Positions 25,184 to 34,554 are shown, numbered from the stretch's first letter. The stretch: 38,605 bases of DNA from an uncultured Acetatifactor sp. (GCA_910585805.1 CAJUFB010000008.1:33667-72271), one strand, 5' to 3'. Notes: generated by a model from the letters alone, not told the origin. Program-made: numbers and translations.

Positions 25184-26104
25184 ATGAAGAAAAAATCGTT
25201 TATTAAAGACGTCATGAAAAATCCGGTTTCCTACCTGATGCTGCTGCCGGCGGCAGTGTATTCCCTGGCTTTCGGGTATTGTACCATTCCCTATATGGCC
25301 ATAGCCTTTCAGAAATATTCCTATAAGGGCGGGTTGCTTGGCAGCGAATGGGTTGGGTTCAAGAACTTTGAATTTTTCTTTAAATCCAACGACGTGCTGC
25401 GGATCATTTTGAACACCATCAAGCTGAATCTGCTGTTCATTACCTTTACCACTCTGTCCGCCGTGACGCTGGCGATTCTGGTAAATGAGGTGAACAGGCG
25501 GCGTTTTAAGAAGATCGCCCAGTCCTGCTATCTGCTGCCGTATTTTCTGTCCTGGGCTATCGTGTCCTACATACTGAATGCCATTATCGGAAGCAAGTAC
25601 GGCATTGCCAACGGTTTTCTGGAATTCCTGGGACTGGACCGGATCAATTTCTACGTACAGCCCAAATACTGGACCGCCATCCTGGTTGTATTGAAGGTGT
25701 GGAAGGATCTGGGCATGCAGATGGTGATCTATCTGGCGGCCATCACGGGATTCGACGAGGAAGTGTACGAGGCGGCGTCCATCGACGGGGCAGGACGTTT
25801 CTAGATGTGCAGATATATTACGCTGCCCATGCTGCTGCCCACGGTGGTGATGCTGACCATCATGGCGGTGGGAAAGGTGTTTTACGGGGATTTCGGTATG
25901 ATCTATGCCATAGTGGGAGATAACGGCGTACTGTATGACGCCACGGATGTAATCGACACCTATGTGTTCCGTACCATGCGGACCATCGGGAGTCCTTCCC
26001 AGGCCATGGCCATCAGTTTATTCCAGGCCTGTATGGGATTCCTCTGTGTATGGGGAACCAATTACCTTGCAAAAAAGAAATTTTCGGAAGGAGCGCTGTT
26101 TTGA
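25184..26104 (+). pseudogene. LplB-type sugar ABC transporter permease interrupted by an in-frame TAG
   Basis: An inner-membrane permease of the LplB family (COG4209) for oligosaccharide import. The frame from ATG 25184 (GGAGG at 25167-25171) has about six membrane helices and reaches the EAA loop EEVYEAASIDGAGRF, where TAG at 25802-25804 intervenes. The same frame continues at once with MCRYITLPMLLPTVVML and ends normally at 26104. Family members have Gln or a similar residue at that position, so a single CAG-to-TAG change explains it. TAG ends several other genes here, so it is not a reassigned codon. Without readthrough or suppression the permease loses the ATPase-contact loop and last helices. 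A sequencing error is possible. Confidence 0.8.
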
Positions 26105-26988
26105 TGAGAGTCAGAAAGAGAATTACACCGGGAAAAGTATTGATTTATATGGTGATAACATTGGTGGCCTGTTTCTGTCTGCTGCCATTGGTTTTGGTGG
26201 TGGCGGTTTCTTTCACTGCAGAGGAGGAGATCATCCGCAACGGGTATTCCCTGTTTCCGGGCAGGTTTTCCCTGGAAGCTTACAGGATGCTTTTTAAAAA
26301 CGGGAAGGAAGTATTTCGCTGCTATCTCAATTCCGTGGGGGTGACCGTGGCGGGTACGGTGCTTGCCACAATGATTACGGCTATGGCTTCCTACAGCCTG
26401 GCGAATCCTTCCGTTCAGTACCGGAACGCCATTTCTATGTTTTTCTTCGTAACCATGGTGTTCAACGGCGGTATGGTGCCCTGGTATATTATGTGCAAGA
26501 ATCTGGGATTGACGGAGAGTTATCTGGCGCTTTTGATCCCCACGCTGATTTTCAGTCCCTTTAACCTGTTTCTTATGCGCAATTATATGCAGCAGCTTCC
26601 GGCGTCGCTGATGGAGTCAGCGAAACTGGACGGGGCCAATGACGGGGTGATCGCTTTCCGGATCTATTTTCCGCTGTGCAAGCCCATACTGGCCACCGTG
26701 GCGCTGTTTTACGGGATTGCCTACTGGAATGACTGGTGGAATGCCATTATGCTGGTGTCGGATTCGAAAATGTATCCCATCCAGTACTATCTGATGAAGC
26801 TGCGGTCCGATCAGAATTTTATGAAGCAGCTGCAGAGCGCCGGCGTGGCCGGAAGGGGCGCTTTCGCACCGTCAGAGTCCCTGCAGATGGCCACTGCGGC
26901 CATCACCATAGGACCTATCGTTTTATTGTACCCCTTTTTACAGAAATACATAGTAAAAGGGCTTGTAATCGGATCCGTGAAGGGTTGA
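26104..26988 (+). CDS. Sugar ABC transporter permease, YtcP type
   Basis: The second permease of the importer (COG0395 family), about 294 residues with six membrane helices. The EAA-type loop ASLMESAKLDGANDGVIAFRIYFPLCKP contacts the ATPase. Its ATG overlaps the stop codon of the first permease (TGATG), so the two are translationally coupled; AAGGAG at 26088-26093 serves it. An upstream in-frame ATG at 26050 lies within the previous gene and is unlikely. It would heterodimerise with the LplB-type permease. Confidence 0.9.
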   Translation: MRVRKRITPGKVLIYMVITLVACFCLLPLVLVVAVSFTAEEEIIRNGYSLFPGRFSLEAYRMLFKNGKEVFRCYLNSVGVTVAGTVLATMITAMASYSLANPSVQYRNAISMFFFVTMVFNGGMVPWYIMCKNLGLTESYLALLIPTLIFSPFNLFLMRNYMQQLPASLMESAKLDGANDGVIAFRIYFPLCKPILATVALFYGIAYWNDWWNAIMLVSDSKMYPIQYYLMKLRSDQNFMKQLQSAGVAGRGAFAPSESLQMATAAITIGPIVLLYPFLQKYIVKGLVIGSVKG

Positions 26989-27204
26989 TGGGAAAGATCC
27001 GGGGACTGCCGGAAAGCTCCGTGACCGGTAAGCATATGCAGGAGCGGAAGGCAGCCGGATCGATCTGTCAATAGATACCAGGAAGAAAACATTTGCCATA
27101 TCCAAGTATAACTGAGAGGTATTTTGACAATGACTTGTGGAAAAGGACATGGGAAGAAAACTGAGGGGATACTTTGGAGAGGGAAACGAAAAAGGAGGGT
27201 TTTT

Positions 27205-28797
27205 ATGAGAAGTAAGAAGATGAGGCAGATGACAGGGTTGTTGGCAGCTGTTTTTTGTTCCGCCGCACTGCTTACAGGCTGCGGAAACGAGGGGAGTTCT
27301 TCCGAACCGGAAAGCGGCAGCGCCCAGGGCGGCGAAAATCAGGAGAGCAGCGATAGCGCAGAGAATAACAGCCAGGAGAGCGGCGGTTCTGAGAGCGGCA
27401 GTCAGGATAACGAAAATACCGGAGAGGTGGTAACCATCAAATATCTGCGTCCCGGCACGGCGGTGGAGCACAATGACGAACTGGTGCAGGCCATCAACGA
27501 AAAACTGGCAGCAGACGGAACGGGGCTGCAGTTGGAGATCATGTATGTACCCTCCGACGTCTTCTCGGATAAGGTGAACATGATGCTTCAGGGGGGCGAC
27601 GAATTCGACCTGCTGGCCGTGATGGAGGATCAGAAATCCTTTACCACCTACATCGGCTCGGAGGGGATCATTCCCATCACCCAGTATGTGAAGGACAGCG
27701 AGGTGCTGAACAGGGTAATTCCCCAGTACATGTGGGAATCCGCCACGGTGGGCGGCGAGATTTATACCATTCCCGCCAACTGGACGGAGAATGCGGATCA
27801 GGCCTGCTGCATTACCATCCGCAGGGAAAAGCTGGAGGAGTATCAGCTGGAAGATCCCAAAACCATGGAGGATCTTCTGAACATGTGTGAAGTATTTACG
27901 GAGAAATGGGACGGCCCTTCTGCGCCTGTGATCATCCCCATGTACAAGGAGCCTTTTACCTGGCTGTTCCGCACTTTGGAAACCTATCCCTTTACTGTGC
28001 AGAAGGACCTGATTTTTATCGATCAGGAAGGCAATGTGAAGAACTGGATGGAAACCGACGAATTCCGGCAGACCGCGGAATTTTTCAGGACCTGTTATGA
28101 GAAAGGATATGTTCCCGAAGATGTGCTGTCCTCCTCCTGGTCTTCCTGGAATACCATGCTGACTGGAGATTTCATCTGGGTGGACGGCTGCCAGCTTTGG
28201 GGAACGGAGGAAGTCTGGAATGAGAGAATTCCGGGAACCACTCTGGATACCATTTATCTGAATCCGGATGCGCCATCCTTCCGTCCGGCGTCCTTCCGCA
28301 ATGACACAGCGGTATCCGTAACCAGTAAGCATCCCGCAGAGGCCGTGAAGTTTATGGAGTGGGTATATTCCTCCCAGGAAAATTATGACCTGATGGTGTA
28401 CGGCGTGGAAGGCCTGACCTGGAAGAACGAGGGCGAAGGCCTGTATACCAAGCTGATTCCGGATTTTGAATTCAATGCGGACTGGATGATCGGCAATATG
28501 GAATACGAGCGCTATGAAGTGGGAACCTATCAGAAATTTATCGACATTATGGGCGTGGAGAAACCCGATGCGGAGAACAGCATTGTGCTGAACTTTGTGT
28601 TTGACCCGGCAAATGTTGCCACGGAATATGCAAACTGTCTGGCGGAGGTGGAGGCCAGGGTATGGCCCATCAAGCTGGGCATCATTTCCATGGACGAGGG
28701 TTATGAGGATGCGTTGGCCAAGCTGAAGGCCGCAGGCATCGACAAAGTGGTGGAGGAGTACCAGAGACAGCTGAACGAGTATCTGGCAGCACAGTAA
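27205..28797 (+). CDS. Sugar-binding lipoprotein of the ABC importer
   Basis: An extracellular solute-binding lipoprotein of about 530 residues, LipO/family 1 type. The signal peptide ends in LLTGC (lipidated Cys 26), followed by a Ser/Glu/Gly/Gln-rich linker to about residue 70. The binding domain begins VTIKYLRPGTAVEHNDELVQAINEKL and includes DEFDLLAVMEDQKSFTTY. Strong RBS AAAGGAGG at 27191-27198 supports ATG 27205; the open frame extends to 27124 without a better start. It delivers sugar to the two permeases. No ATPase gene is in the locus, so a shared MsmK-type ATPase is expected elsewhere. Confidence 0.9.
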   Translation: MRSKKMRQMTGLLAAVFCSAALLTGCGNEGSSSEPESGSAQGGENQESSDSAENNSQESGGSESGSQDNENTGEVVTIKYLRPGTAVEHNDELVQAINEKLAADGTGLQLEIMYVPSDVFSDKVNMMLQGGDEFDLLAVMEDQKSFTTYIGSEGIIPITQYVKDSEVLNRVIPQYMWESATVGGEIYTIPANWTENADQACCITIRREKLEEYQLEDPKTMEDLLNMCEVFTEKWDGPSAPVIIPMYKEPFTWLFRTLETYPFTVQKDLIFIDQEGNVKNWMETDEFRQTAEFFRTCYEKGYVPEDVLSSSWSSWNTMLTGDFIWVDGCQLWGTEEVWNERIPGTTLDTIYLNPDAPSFRPASFRNDTAVSVTSKHPAEAVKFMEWVYSSQENYDLMVYGVEGLTWKNEGEGLYTKLIPDFEFNADWMIGNMEYERYEVGTYQKFIDIMGVEKPDAENSIVLNFVFDPANVATEYANCLAEVEARVWPIKLGIISMDEGYEDALAKLKAAGIDKVVEEYQRQLNEYLAAQ

Positions 28798-28828
28798 GGC
28801 GGTTCTGTCATAAAGGAGTATATATTAT

Positions 28829-31402
28829 ATGGTAAAAATCAGTCTGGATGGGATTTATAAACTGAAGAGACTGGAGTACGGGGCCGAGACAGGCCCCGTA
28901 TTTTCAGAGAATTTTTTCCCGGCAGGGTATCTGGATGCCAGGGTGCCGGGGGATGTGAGAACGGTTCTGAGAGAGCAGGGGCTTATCGACGGCTATTATC
29001 TGGGAAAAGATCTGGATAAGGAGCGATGGATTGAGGAGAGTGACTGGCTGTATGTGAAGGATTTCTACTGCGGTGAGGAGCTTCGGGGGAAGGAAAATCT
29101 GCTCTGCTTTGAGGGAATCGACACCTTGTCGGAGATCTGGCTCAATGGGGTATGTGTGGGAAAGACCCGGAATATGTTTATTCCCTACCGCTTTGATGTG
29201 GGAGAAGTGCTGCGCTACGGAAGCTATAATACCCTGGCAGTACGCATTATATCTCCGGTAAAAGGTACGGAAAATATCGAGAGAACGAATATCTGGCCGC
29301 CGGAGGACAGCACCAGGATGCTGCTTCGGAAATCCCAGATGAACTGGGGATGGGATTTCTGCGGGCACTGCCTGACAAACGGGATATGGAAGTCCGTGTA
29401 TCTGCAGAGCCGGGACAGCGCCGTGCTTCAGAAGCTGCACCTTAGGACAAAGGAGCTTCTGGAGGGAGAGGCTGTTCTGGAAGCTTATTGGGAGGTACAA
29501 CCCTGGGACGAGGCAGTAAATGGCGCCTGTTCGGAGAAGGAAGCAGAGCCTCTTACCCTGAAGCTGACGTTGGCCTATGAAGGGCAGGTGGCTGCGGAGC
29601 ATAGGGTGCTGCTTGACAGGACAGCGGCGGGCAGGGGGAAGGACGGAGGGACCGGTTCCCTATCCGGCACCGCGGAGATTAGGGTGAAGGCTCCCCATCT
29701 GTGGTGGCCCAGGCCTTACGGGGAGGCAGCGCTGTATGATGTCAGCGCATGTCTGTATCAGGAAGAGCAGGAGGCGGACAGCCGCAGGTTCCGGTTCGGC
29801 ATCAGGACCGTGAATCTGAACCAGGAGAAGATGCCGGAAGGGGGCCGCAGATTCCTGTTTGAGATCAACGGGAAGCGGATTTATGTCCGGGGGGCAAACT
29901 GGGTGCCTTTAAACTGCGTGTACAGCGAGATTCGGCGGGAAGACTATGCGTTCTATTTTCAGCGGGTTCTGGAGTCCAATCTGAGTATGCTCCGGGTATG
30001 GGGCGGCGGAATCTATGAACCGGAGCTGTTTTTCGATTTCTGCGACGAGAACGGGATTATGGTTTTCCAGGATTTCATGCTGGCCTGCGGGCTCTTTCCC
30101 CAGGACGACGGATTTCTGGAGCAGGTGTCTGAGGAAGTGGAGACAATCATAGACCAGTACTACAACCGGCCTTCCCTGGTTCTCTGGTCAGCGGATAACG
30201 AACTGGACGAGGCCTATGAATGGGCGGGGTGCAGGGAACGCTTCCGGGAGAACCGGGTGAACCGGGTGGGAGTCCGCAGAGCCGTTCAGAAATGGGATCC
30301 CTGGCGGCCGTTTCTTATCAGCAGTCCCTGCAGTCCTTTTGAGGAGGAAGAGGGCGGTGATGTGCCTGCGTCGCCTCTCCAGGGTGATGTGCATATCTAT
30401 TTGACCCGGTTTGAGAAGAGCAGTGAGTATTATTATCGGAAGCTGTTGGAATTTGTTCCCAGATTCATGAGTGAATACGGGTTCAGCAGCCTGCCTGTGG
30501 AGGATTCCTATCTCCGCTTTAATTTCTTCGGCGAGAAACCGGATCTGGCAAGGAATCCCTGGCTGGGTGAGCTGTCCTGGCTGGCCCGTATGGGAGAGCA
30601 GGGGAATGAGGGGGAACTGATCTATGTCACCCAGTATACCCATGCCATGGCTCTGAAGTACTGGATTGAATATCTGCGCAGCGCAAAATGGACCTGCGGA
30701 GGCTCTTTGTACTGGAAATTTAACGATCCCATTGCGCCCAACCGGGAGAATATGCTGTTTCCGTCCCTGATGTCCTCCATTGACTTTATGAGGAGGCCAA
30801 AACTGGCTTACTATTATGCCAGACGGGCCTATGAGGACGTGATTCTGGCCTGGCGGGAGGAAGCGGAGGGTCTGGCTGTCTACGGCTGTAACGAGACGGA
30901 ACAGGTTCTGTCCGGAACCTTGGTGGCTGAAGTACTGGATTACCGGGGAGCGGTTCGGGGCAGGTGGCGGACGACTACGGCAATAGAGGCGGATGCTGCC
31001 ACGAAAATGCTGTTGATCCCCGGTGAGGAGCTGAAATGCTTTGACAGAAGCGAAAATTATGTCCGGGCCGTGTTTTCCAGCGGTGATCAGCGGTATGAAA
31101 ACAGATTCTTCCTGTTGGAAATCGGGGAATTTGATCAGATAAAGCTGCCCCGGGCAGGACTGGGGGTTTCCCTGGACTATCCTGGGGAGAACAGGGTGGC
31201 AGTCAGTGTGGAGACGGATTTCTTTGCCCAGGATGTGACACTCACCGTACAGGATACGGATGTATTTTATACCGATAATATGTTCCATCTGGACGCCCAT
31301 GGCAGGAAGACGGTTACCCTGACCTTCACCGGAGAGGGATATGCCGGGAAGCGGCTGCAGGTGAAGGCGTGGAATGCGGAACCTGTGGTGGTGCGGTTAT
31401 AA
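28829..31402 (+). CDS. Glycoside hydrolase family 2, beta-mannosidase-like
   Basis: An 857-residue GH2 enzyme, most like beta-mannosidases, which remove terminal beta-1,4-mannose. There is no signal peptide, so it acts on imported oligosaccharides in the cytoplasm. A sugar-binding jelly-roll part comes first (MNWGWDFCGHC, then WLNGVCVGKTRNMF earlier on). In the catalytic barrel, RVWGGGIYEPELFFDFCDENGI and VLWSADNELDEAYEW give the acid/base Glu458, and FMSEYGFSSLP gives nucleophile Glu549. It follows the importer genes directly, so the locus probably serves beta-mannoside or N-glycan-core scavenging. The substrate is inferred from family resemblance. Confidence 0.88.
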   Translation: MVKISLDGIYKLKRLEYGAETGPVFSENFFPAGYLDARVPGDVRTVLREQGLIDGYYLGKDLDKERWIEESDWLYVKDFYCGEELRGKENLLCFEGIDTLSEIWLNGVCVGKTRNMFIPYRFDVGEVLRYGSYNTLAVRIISPVKGTENIERTNIWPPEDSTRMLLRKSQMNWGWDFCGHCLTNGIWKSVYLQSRDSAVLQKLHLRTKELLEGEAVLEAYWEVQPWDEAVNGACSEKEAEPLTLKLTLAYEGQVAAEHRVLLDRTAAGRGKDGGTGSLSGTAEIRVKAPHLWWPRPYGEAALYDVSACLYQEEQEADSRRFRFGIRTVNLNQEKMPEGGRRFLFEINGKRIYVRGANWVPLNCVYSEIRREDYAFYFQRVLESNLSMLRVWGGGIYEPELFFDFCDENGIMVFQDFMLACGLFPQDDGFLEQVSEEVETIIDQYYNRPSLVLWSADNELDEAYEWAGCRERFRENRVNRVGVRRAVQKWDPWRPFLISSPCSPFEEEEGGDVPASPLQGDVHIYLTRFEKSSEYYYRKLLEFVPRFMSEYGFSSLPVEDSYLRFNFFGEKPDLARNPWLGELSWLARMGEQGNEGELIYVTQYTHAMALKYWIEYLRSAKWTCGGSLYWKFNDPIAPNRENMLFPSLMSSIDFMRRPKLAYYYARRAYEDVILAWREEAEGLAVYGCNETEQVLSGTLVAEVLDYRGAVRGRWRTTTAIEADAATKMLLIPGEELKCFDRSENYVRAVFSSGDQRYENRFFLLEIGEFDQIKLPRAGLGVSLDYPGENRVAVSVETDFFAQDVTLTVQDTDVFYTDNMFHLDAHGRKTVTLTFTGEGYAGKRLQVKAWNAEPVVVRL

Positions 31403-31462
31403 ACCCAGGCAATCGCTTCGAGTGTTTTGACAGCTGTGCAGTGCATCTGCTATCGTTCATGG

Positions 31463-31552
31463 CTTAGTTTTGTGTCTATTGTGGAGCATGCCGCGACAAG
31501 GAAATTGGAAACAGAGGAACGTTACAGGCAGATTCTAACGGAGATTGAATGA
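31463..31552 (+). pseudogene. C-terminal fragment of a mobile-element protein
   Basis: A frame ending TRKLETEERYRQILTEIE then stop at 31550-31552, without a start, directly before the small Cys-motif gene. It reads like the tail of an element-borne protein whose 5' part is gone. The family is not identified. It marks the left limit of recognisable mobile-element debris. Confidence 0.4.
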
Positions 31553-31571
31553 GCCGGGAAAGGTGGTAAGC

Positions 31572-31730
31572 ATGGCAAAATTGATACCAATTAAGGCAAT
31601 CAGGGCAAAGTGTCTTGAATGTAGCAATGGGCAGTATAAAGAGGTTCGGGAGTGTACTGTGAAAACTACCCGCTATATGGCTATAGGAACGGTCACAGAC
31701 CCAAAGAGGGGGGATAGTGTGCTTGGATAG
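31572..31730 (+). pseudogene. Frameshifted small Cys-motif phage/element protein
   Basis: Starts MAKLIPIKAIRAKCLECSNGQ after an AAAGGTGG. The first half matches a family of tiny mobile-element proteins with two Cys pairs (CLEC ... C-x-CPLYxYRxGHRPK). After VKTT the frame departs, but reading one base back from about 31665 gives YPLYGYRNGHRPKEGG then stop. A single-base deletion therefore explains the loss of the second half and of its Cys pair. Function of the family unknown to me. Confidence 0.6.
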
Positions 31731-31807
31731 TTTTAAGTGCATATGAGCGTGTGCAAGCCCCATTTAGGGCATTTTGTCCAGGATAGGAATATTATGGGGC
31801 GCTTACC

Positions 31808-31850
31808 ACGAACAAACACTGACATCAGTCTGACAACAAAAAACACTTGA
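31808..31850 (+). repeat. Left copy of a 43-bp direct repeat flanking the mosaic region
   Basis: Matches 35796-35838 at 38 of 43 positions without gaps, 3988 bases apart in the same orientation. Possible attachment-site duplication; see the right copy. Confidence 0.75.
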
Positions 31851-31929
31851 TATGTATTTCGCGCGAATGCAGTAAATAAGCCACTTTTAGAGGTCATATA
31901 CAAGGATTTGTTGCAATGTTGTTGTAAAA

Positions 31930-32345
31930 TTAAAAGTTATATGAAGAAAGGCTGCCAAGGGTATCGGTAGCCTTTTTTTGATTTAGCTTTGTAAGCCAAC
32001 GCAAGAAGTACAAAAAGTCCAACATAAATAAAATGCATTTGTGCAAATAGTTATGAGAGTCAAATTTTTTGCTATTCTTAATTTGTTCTAATATCTCAAT
32101 TGTTTCGTATTGCAATCCAGTGGTTTCGGCTGCATGTTGAGTAACTCTTTTAAATTCTTCTTTATTTTCCCCAGTTAAATATGTTATATCGCAATCTAGT
32201 ATTTTGGAGAGTTTATCAACAGTTTCGAGATTTGGAACTCTTACATTAGTTTCGCTAAGGCTTTCATAGTGTTGATAGGTTTGCCAAACAATATCTAGCT
32301 TTTCAGCAACTTCTAGTTCAGCAAGCGGTTGAGAGATATAAGATT
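31930..32345 (-). pseudogene. 5'-truncated XRE-family repressor-like gene
   Basis: On the minus strand a frame without a start runs from about 32345 to the stop at 31930. It encodes LAELEVAEKLDIVWQTYQHYE, then RVPNLETVDKLSKILDCDITYLTGENKEEF: the Cro/CI-type helix-turn-helix as in phage and ICE repressors, followed by about 75 residues of a C-terminal part. The N-terminal Met and first helix are missing; the sequence upstream turns into an excisionase-like frame on the other strand. An ATG-started subframe (31930-32115) alone is probably not a gene. Confidence 0.65.
31949..31979 (+). terminator. Terminator-like hairpin with T7 tail
   Basis: AGGCTGCC (31949-31956) pairs with GGTAGCCT (31966-31973; one G-U), followed by seven T. 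It lies in the 3' codons of the minus-strand XRE remnant and would stop + strand transcription entering the region. Confidence 0.65.
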
Positions 32346-32456
32346 GGTAGGACTTCTTTAATGCAACTCGCAGAACGTGAAAATGCAGTACGCAGATTTG
32401 GCAGAAGTGTAAGGATTAATATTGAGGTATTGGACAAGGCGATTGAACAATATTAA
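32331..32456 (+). pseudogene. C-terminal fragment of an excisionase-like DNA-binding protein
   Basis: A + strand frame reads ERYKIGRTSLMQLAERENAV, RRFGRSVRINIEVLDKAIEQY then stop. The pattern (RxGR..L, AVRRFGRSVRI) is that of small helix-turn-helix excisionase-type proteins of conjugative elements. The 5' part is replaced by the minus-strand repressor remnant near 32335. ATG 32361 is internal. Confidence 0.45.
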
Positions 32457-32471
32457 GGCGGAGGTAGACGC

Positions 32472-32531
32472 ATGAATATTTTGAAAAGATATCGCCTGAA
32501 AAAGCAACAGAAAGCCATAATGTGTAGGTAA
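32472..32531 (+). other. 19-codon leftover ORF
   Basis: ATG-started MNILKRYRLKKQQKAIMCR then stop, 15 bases after the excisionase-like stop and after a GGCGGAGG. The signal and basic N-terminus look like the start of a further element gene cut short where CPBP sequence begins. Confidence 0.3.
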
Positions 32532-32532
32532 T

Positions 32533-33250
32533 GCTATTTATTCTTTTTTGGGCTTTCCCGTTATTTTTATGGGAACGCCAGCTTTATCAGTATTTTTCAC
32601 AAGGAAAATCACATGCGATAAGTCTGCCATAGCATATAACATCAAAGTGTGGAAAAGCAAAAAAATGCTTTGGTTGCTATGTTTGTGCCTACTGTTTTAG
32701 TTTTTGTGGGAGCTGTTTTATTTTATTTAATATTCCCCAATGATTTAGATTACAGCGGAAATTACATAATCCAAACTTTTGGCAGTTTTGGTGTGCCATC
32801 GGAAATTAACTTTACAGTACCTTCCTTGTTAATCATAGGAATGGTAGTTTGTACTATTTCAGCATTTTGTGTTCCGTCTTGGTTTATTGCATTAGGTGAG
32901 GATATAGGGTGGCAGGGATATTTATTGCCGCTTCTTTGCAAAAAAATGACTATCAGACAGGCAGTGCTATTAATCGGAGCGTTATGGGGAATAGCTCATG
33001 CACCGCTTATATATTCTGGAATGAATTATGGTTTGGATTATGCAGGCGCACCGTACAGCGGTATTGCTATGATGATATTATTCTGCATGACAATTGGTAT
33101 ATATATGTCTTTTGTAACGTTAAAAACTAACAACTGCATGTATGCAGCCATAATTCATGGAGCAGTAAATATTATTGGTGAAACACCGATTTTTATATCA
33201 TTGTCTACACAAAGCGTTTTGCTTGGGCCAAACCCATCTGGTGTTATTGG
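32533..33250 (+). pseudogene. Broken CPBP-family intramembrane protease
   Basis: Two frames together encode a CPBP (CAAX protease/bacteriocin-processing) membrane protein. The N-terminal helix FPVIFMGTPALSVFFTRKIT...KVWKSKK is in one frame and stops at 32700; the rest, from ALVAMFVPTVLVFVGAVLFY, is one base back. The shift lies in the A7 run at 32659-32665. Catalytic motifs are GEDIGWQGYLLPLL (the usual Glu-Glu pair is Glu-Asp), WGIAHAP and AAIIHGAVN. The 5' end has no start codon and the 3' end breaks off into a sigma-factor gene at about 33250. Such proteases often ride with bacteriocin or abortive-infection loci. Confidence 0.7.
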
Positions 33251-33252
33251 CG

Positions 33253-33813
33253 GTGAAATATGCACCAAGAAAAGTATATATCAAAGAAAACAATGTCTAT
33301 GTGGAATTAACCTATACGGATTTCTGCCACCGCAGGCAAGCCGACCAGAGTTACATGGACAAGCTGTTTATCCCCGTGCAGGGCTGTCTGCTTGAAGTCG
33401 TTCGGGAACAGTACGCAGATTTTTACAAGGAGAAAGAACGGTGGCGTTATCTTCAAAAACTGGACACGAACCACAGCCTGCTCTCATTGGAGGGATTTAC
33501 AGACAGTGAGGGGAATGTGCTTGACTTCGTTATTGATGAAACGGTGGACGTTGAGGAAACCGTTGTCCGTGCGGTGCTGGTGGACAGGCTGAAAGCTGCC
33601 CTGCCTTTGTTGTCGGACAGTGAACAGATGTTGATACAAGCCATCTTCTTTGAGGAACTTTCCGAGAGGGAAGTCGGGTTGCGGTTAGGTGTGACACAGG
33701 GAGGAATGGACTGGAACGGCAATGGAGCTACTGGAAGCGATGGGGGAAACGGGAACGCCGCCCAATATTATGACGAAGCGGCTCAATCATCCCTACGGGA
33801 GAACACCCCGTAA
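33253..33813 (+). pseudogene. Element-type sigma-70-like factor with replaced C-terminus
   Basis: From GTG 33253 the frame reads VKYAPRKVYIKENNVYVEL, then CHRRQADQSYMDKLFIPVQG, like small sigma-like factors of Firmicutes conjugative elements. The region-4-like helix-turn-helix begins LSDSEQMLIQAIFFEELSEREVGLRLGVTQ, but after 33699 the sequence becomes unrelated (GGMDWNGNGATGSD...) to the stop at 33813. The recognition helix is therefore incomplete. Its start fuses to the CPBP remnant. Probably inactive. Confidence 0.5.
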
Positions 33814-34554
33814 ACGCAAAATGCAGGTTTCCAGAAACGCAAGGCAGGCGGCGTTGCGGCTTGTGAACGCCACAACGAGCGGAAGAAAGAAGCCTATAAA
33901 AGCAACCCAGACATTGACGTGGGACGCTCCAAAGATAACTACCATCTTGTGAAGCCGCCCCGTTACACCTACAAGAAAGAGATAAACCGAATGGTAACCG
34001 AAGCGGGCTGTAAGGTAAGAAAAGACAGCGTGATGATGGTGGAAACACTCATCACCGCTTCGCCAGAATTTATGAACAGCTTACCGCCCGAAGAACAAAA
34101 AGCCTATTTCCAGACGGCTCTTGACTTCATTTCAGAGCGTGTGGGAAAGCAGAATATCCTCTCCGCAGTCGTCCACATGGACGAGAGGACGTCTCATATG
34201 CACCTATGCTTTGTGCTGCTTACACCAGACAACAAGCTGTCAGCGAAGTCCATTTTAGGCAACCAGAAATCCTTATCCGAGTGGCAGACCGCCTACCATG
34301 AGCGGATGTCCGCACGGTGGAATCAGCTTGAGCGGGGGCAGTCCTCAATGGAAACGAAGCGGAAACACATCCCCACATGTCTCTACAAGTTGGGCGGCAG
34401 GCTGGATAAACAGTATGCGGAAATCGTGTCTGCCCTCTCCGACATCAACGCCTTTAACGCAGGGAAAAAGCGTGACAAGGCTCTGGAAATGATTGCGGCA
34501 TGGCTTCCAGACGTGGAGAAATTCTCAAAAGAAATCAGATTCTACCGTAGATAA
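33814..34554 (+). pseudogene. Truncated MobV/Pre-type relaxase
   Basis: A frame open after the stop at 33811 gives FQKRKAGGVAACERHNERKK, then DVGRSKDNYHLVKPP, EINRMVTEAGCKVRKDSVMMVETLITASPEF and the metal-binding histidine motif VHMDERTSHMH (about 34171-34203). These are hallmarks of plasmid_mobilisation (Pre/Mob) relaxases that nick oriT. The first residues before the FQKRK segment and everything after about 34540 are missing, so about half the usual length remains. A GTG at 33919 could start a shorter product. Confidence 0.75.

Noticed and set aside
25802..25804. TAG as a recoded sense codon (for example pyrrolysine)
   Set aside because: TAG is the ordinary stop of pdp, the BofC-like gene, pgeF and ffh in this window, and a sugar permease is not a known pyrrolysine protein.
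31930..32115. 61-codon minus-strand ORF as an intact gene
   Set aside because: The same frame continues upstream into clear XRE-family sequence, so this is just the part after an internal Met.
33722..33952. 76-codon ORF between the sigma factor and relaxase remnants
   Set aside because: It crosses a recombination joint and overlaps the relaxase frame out of phase; no family seen.
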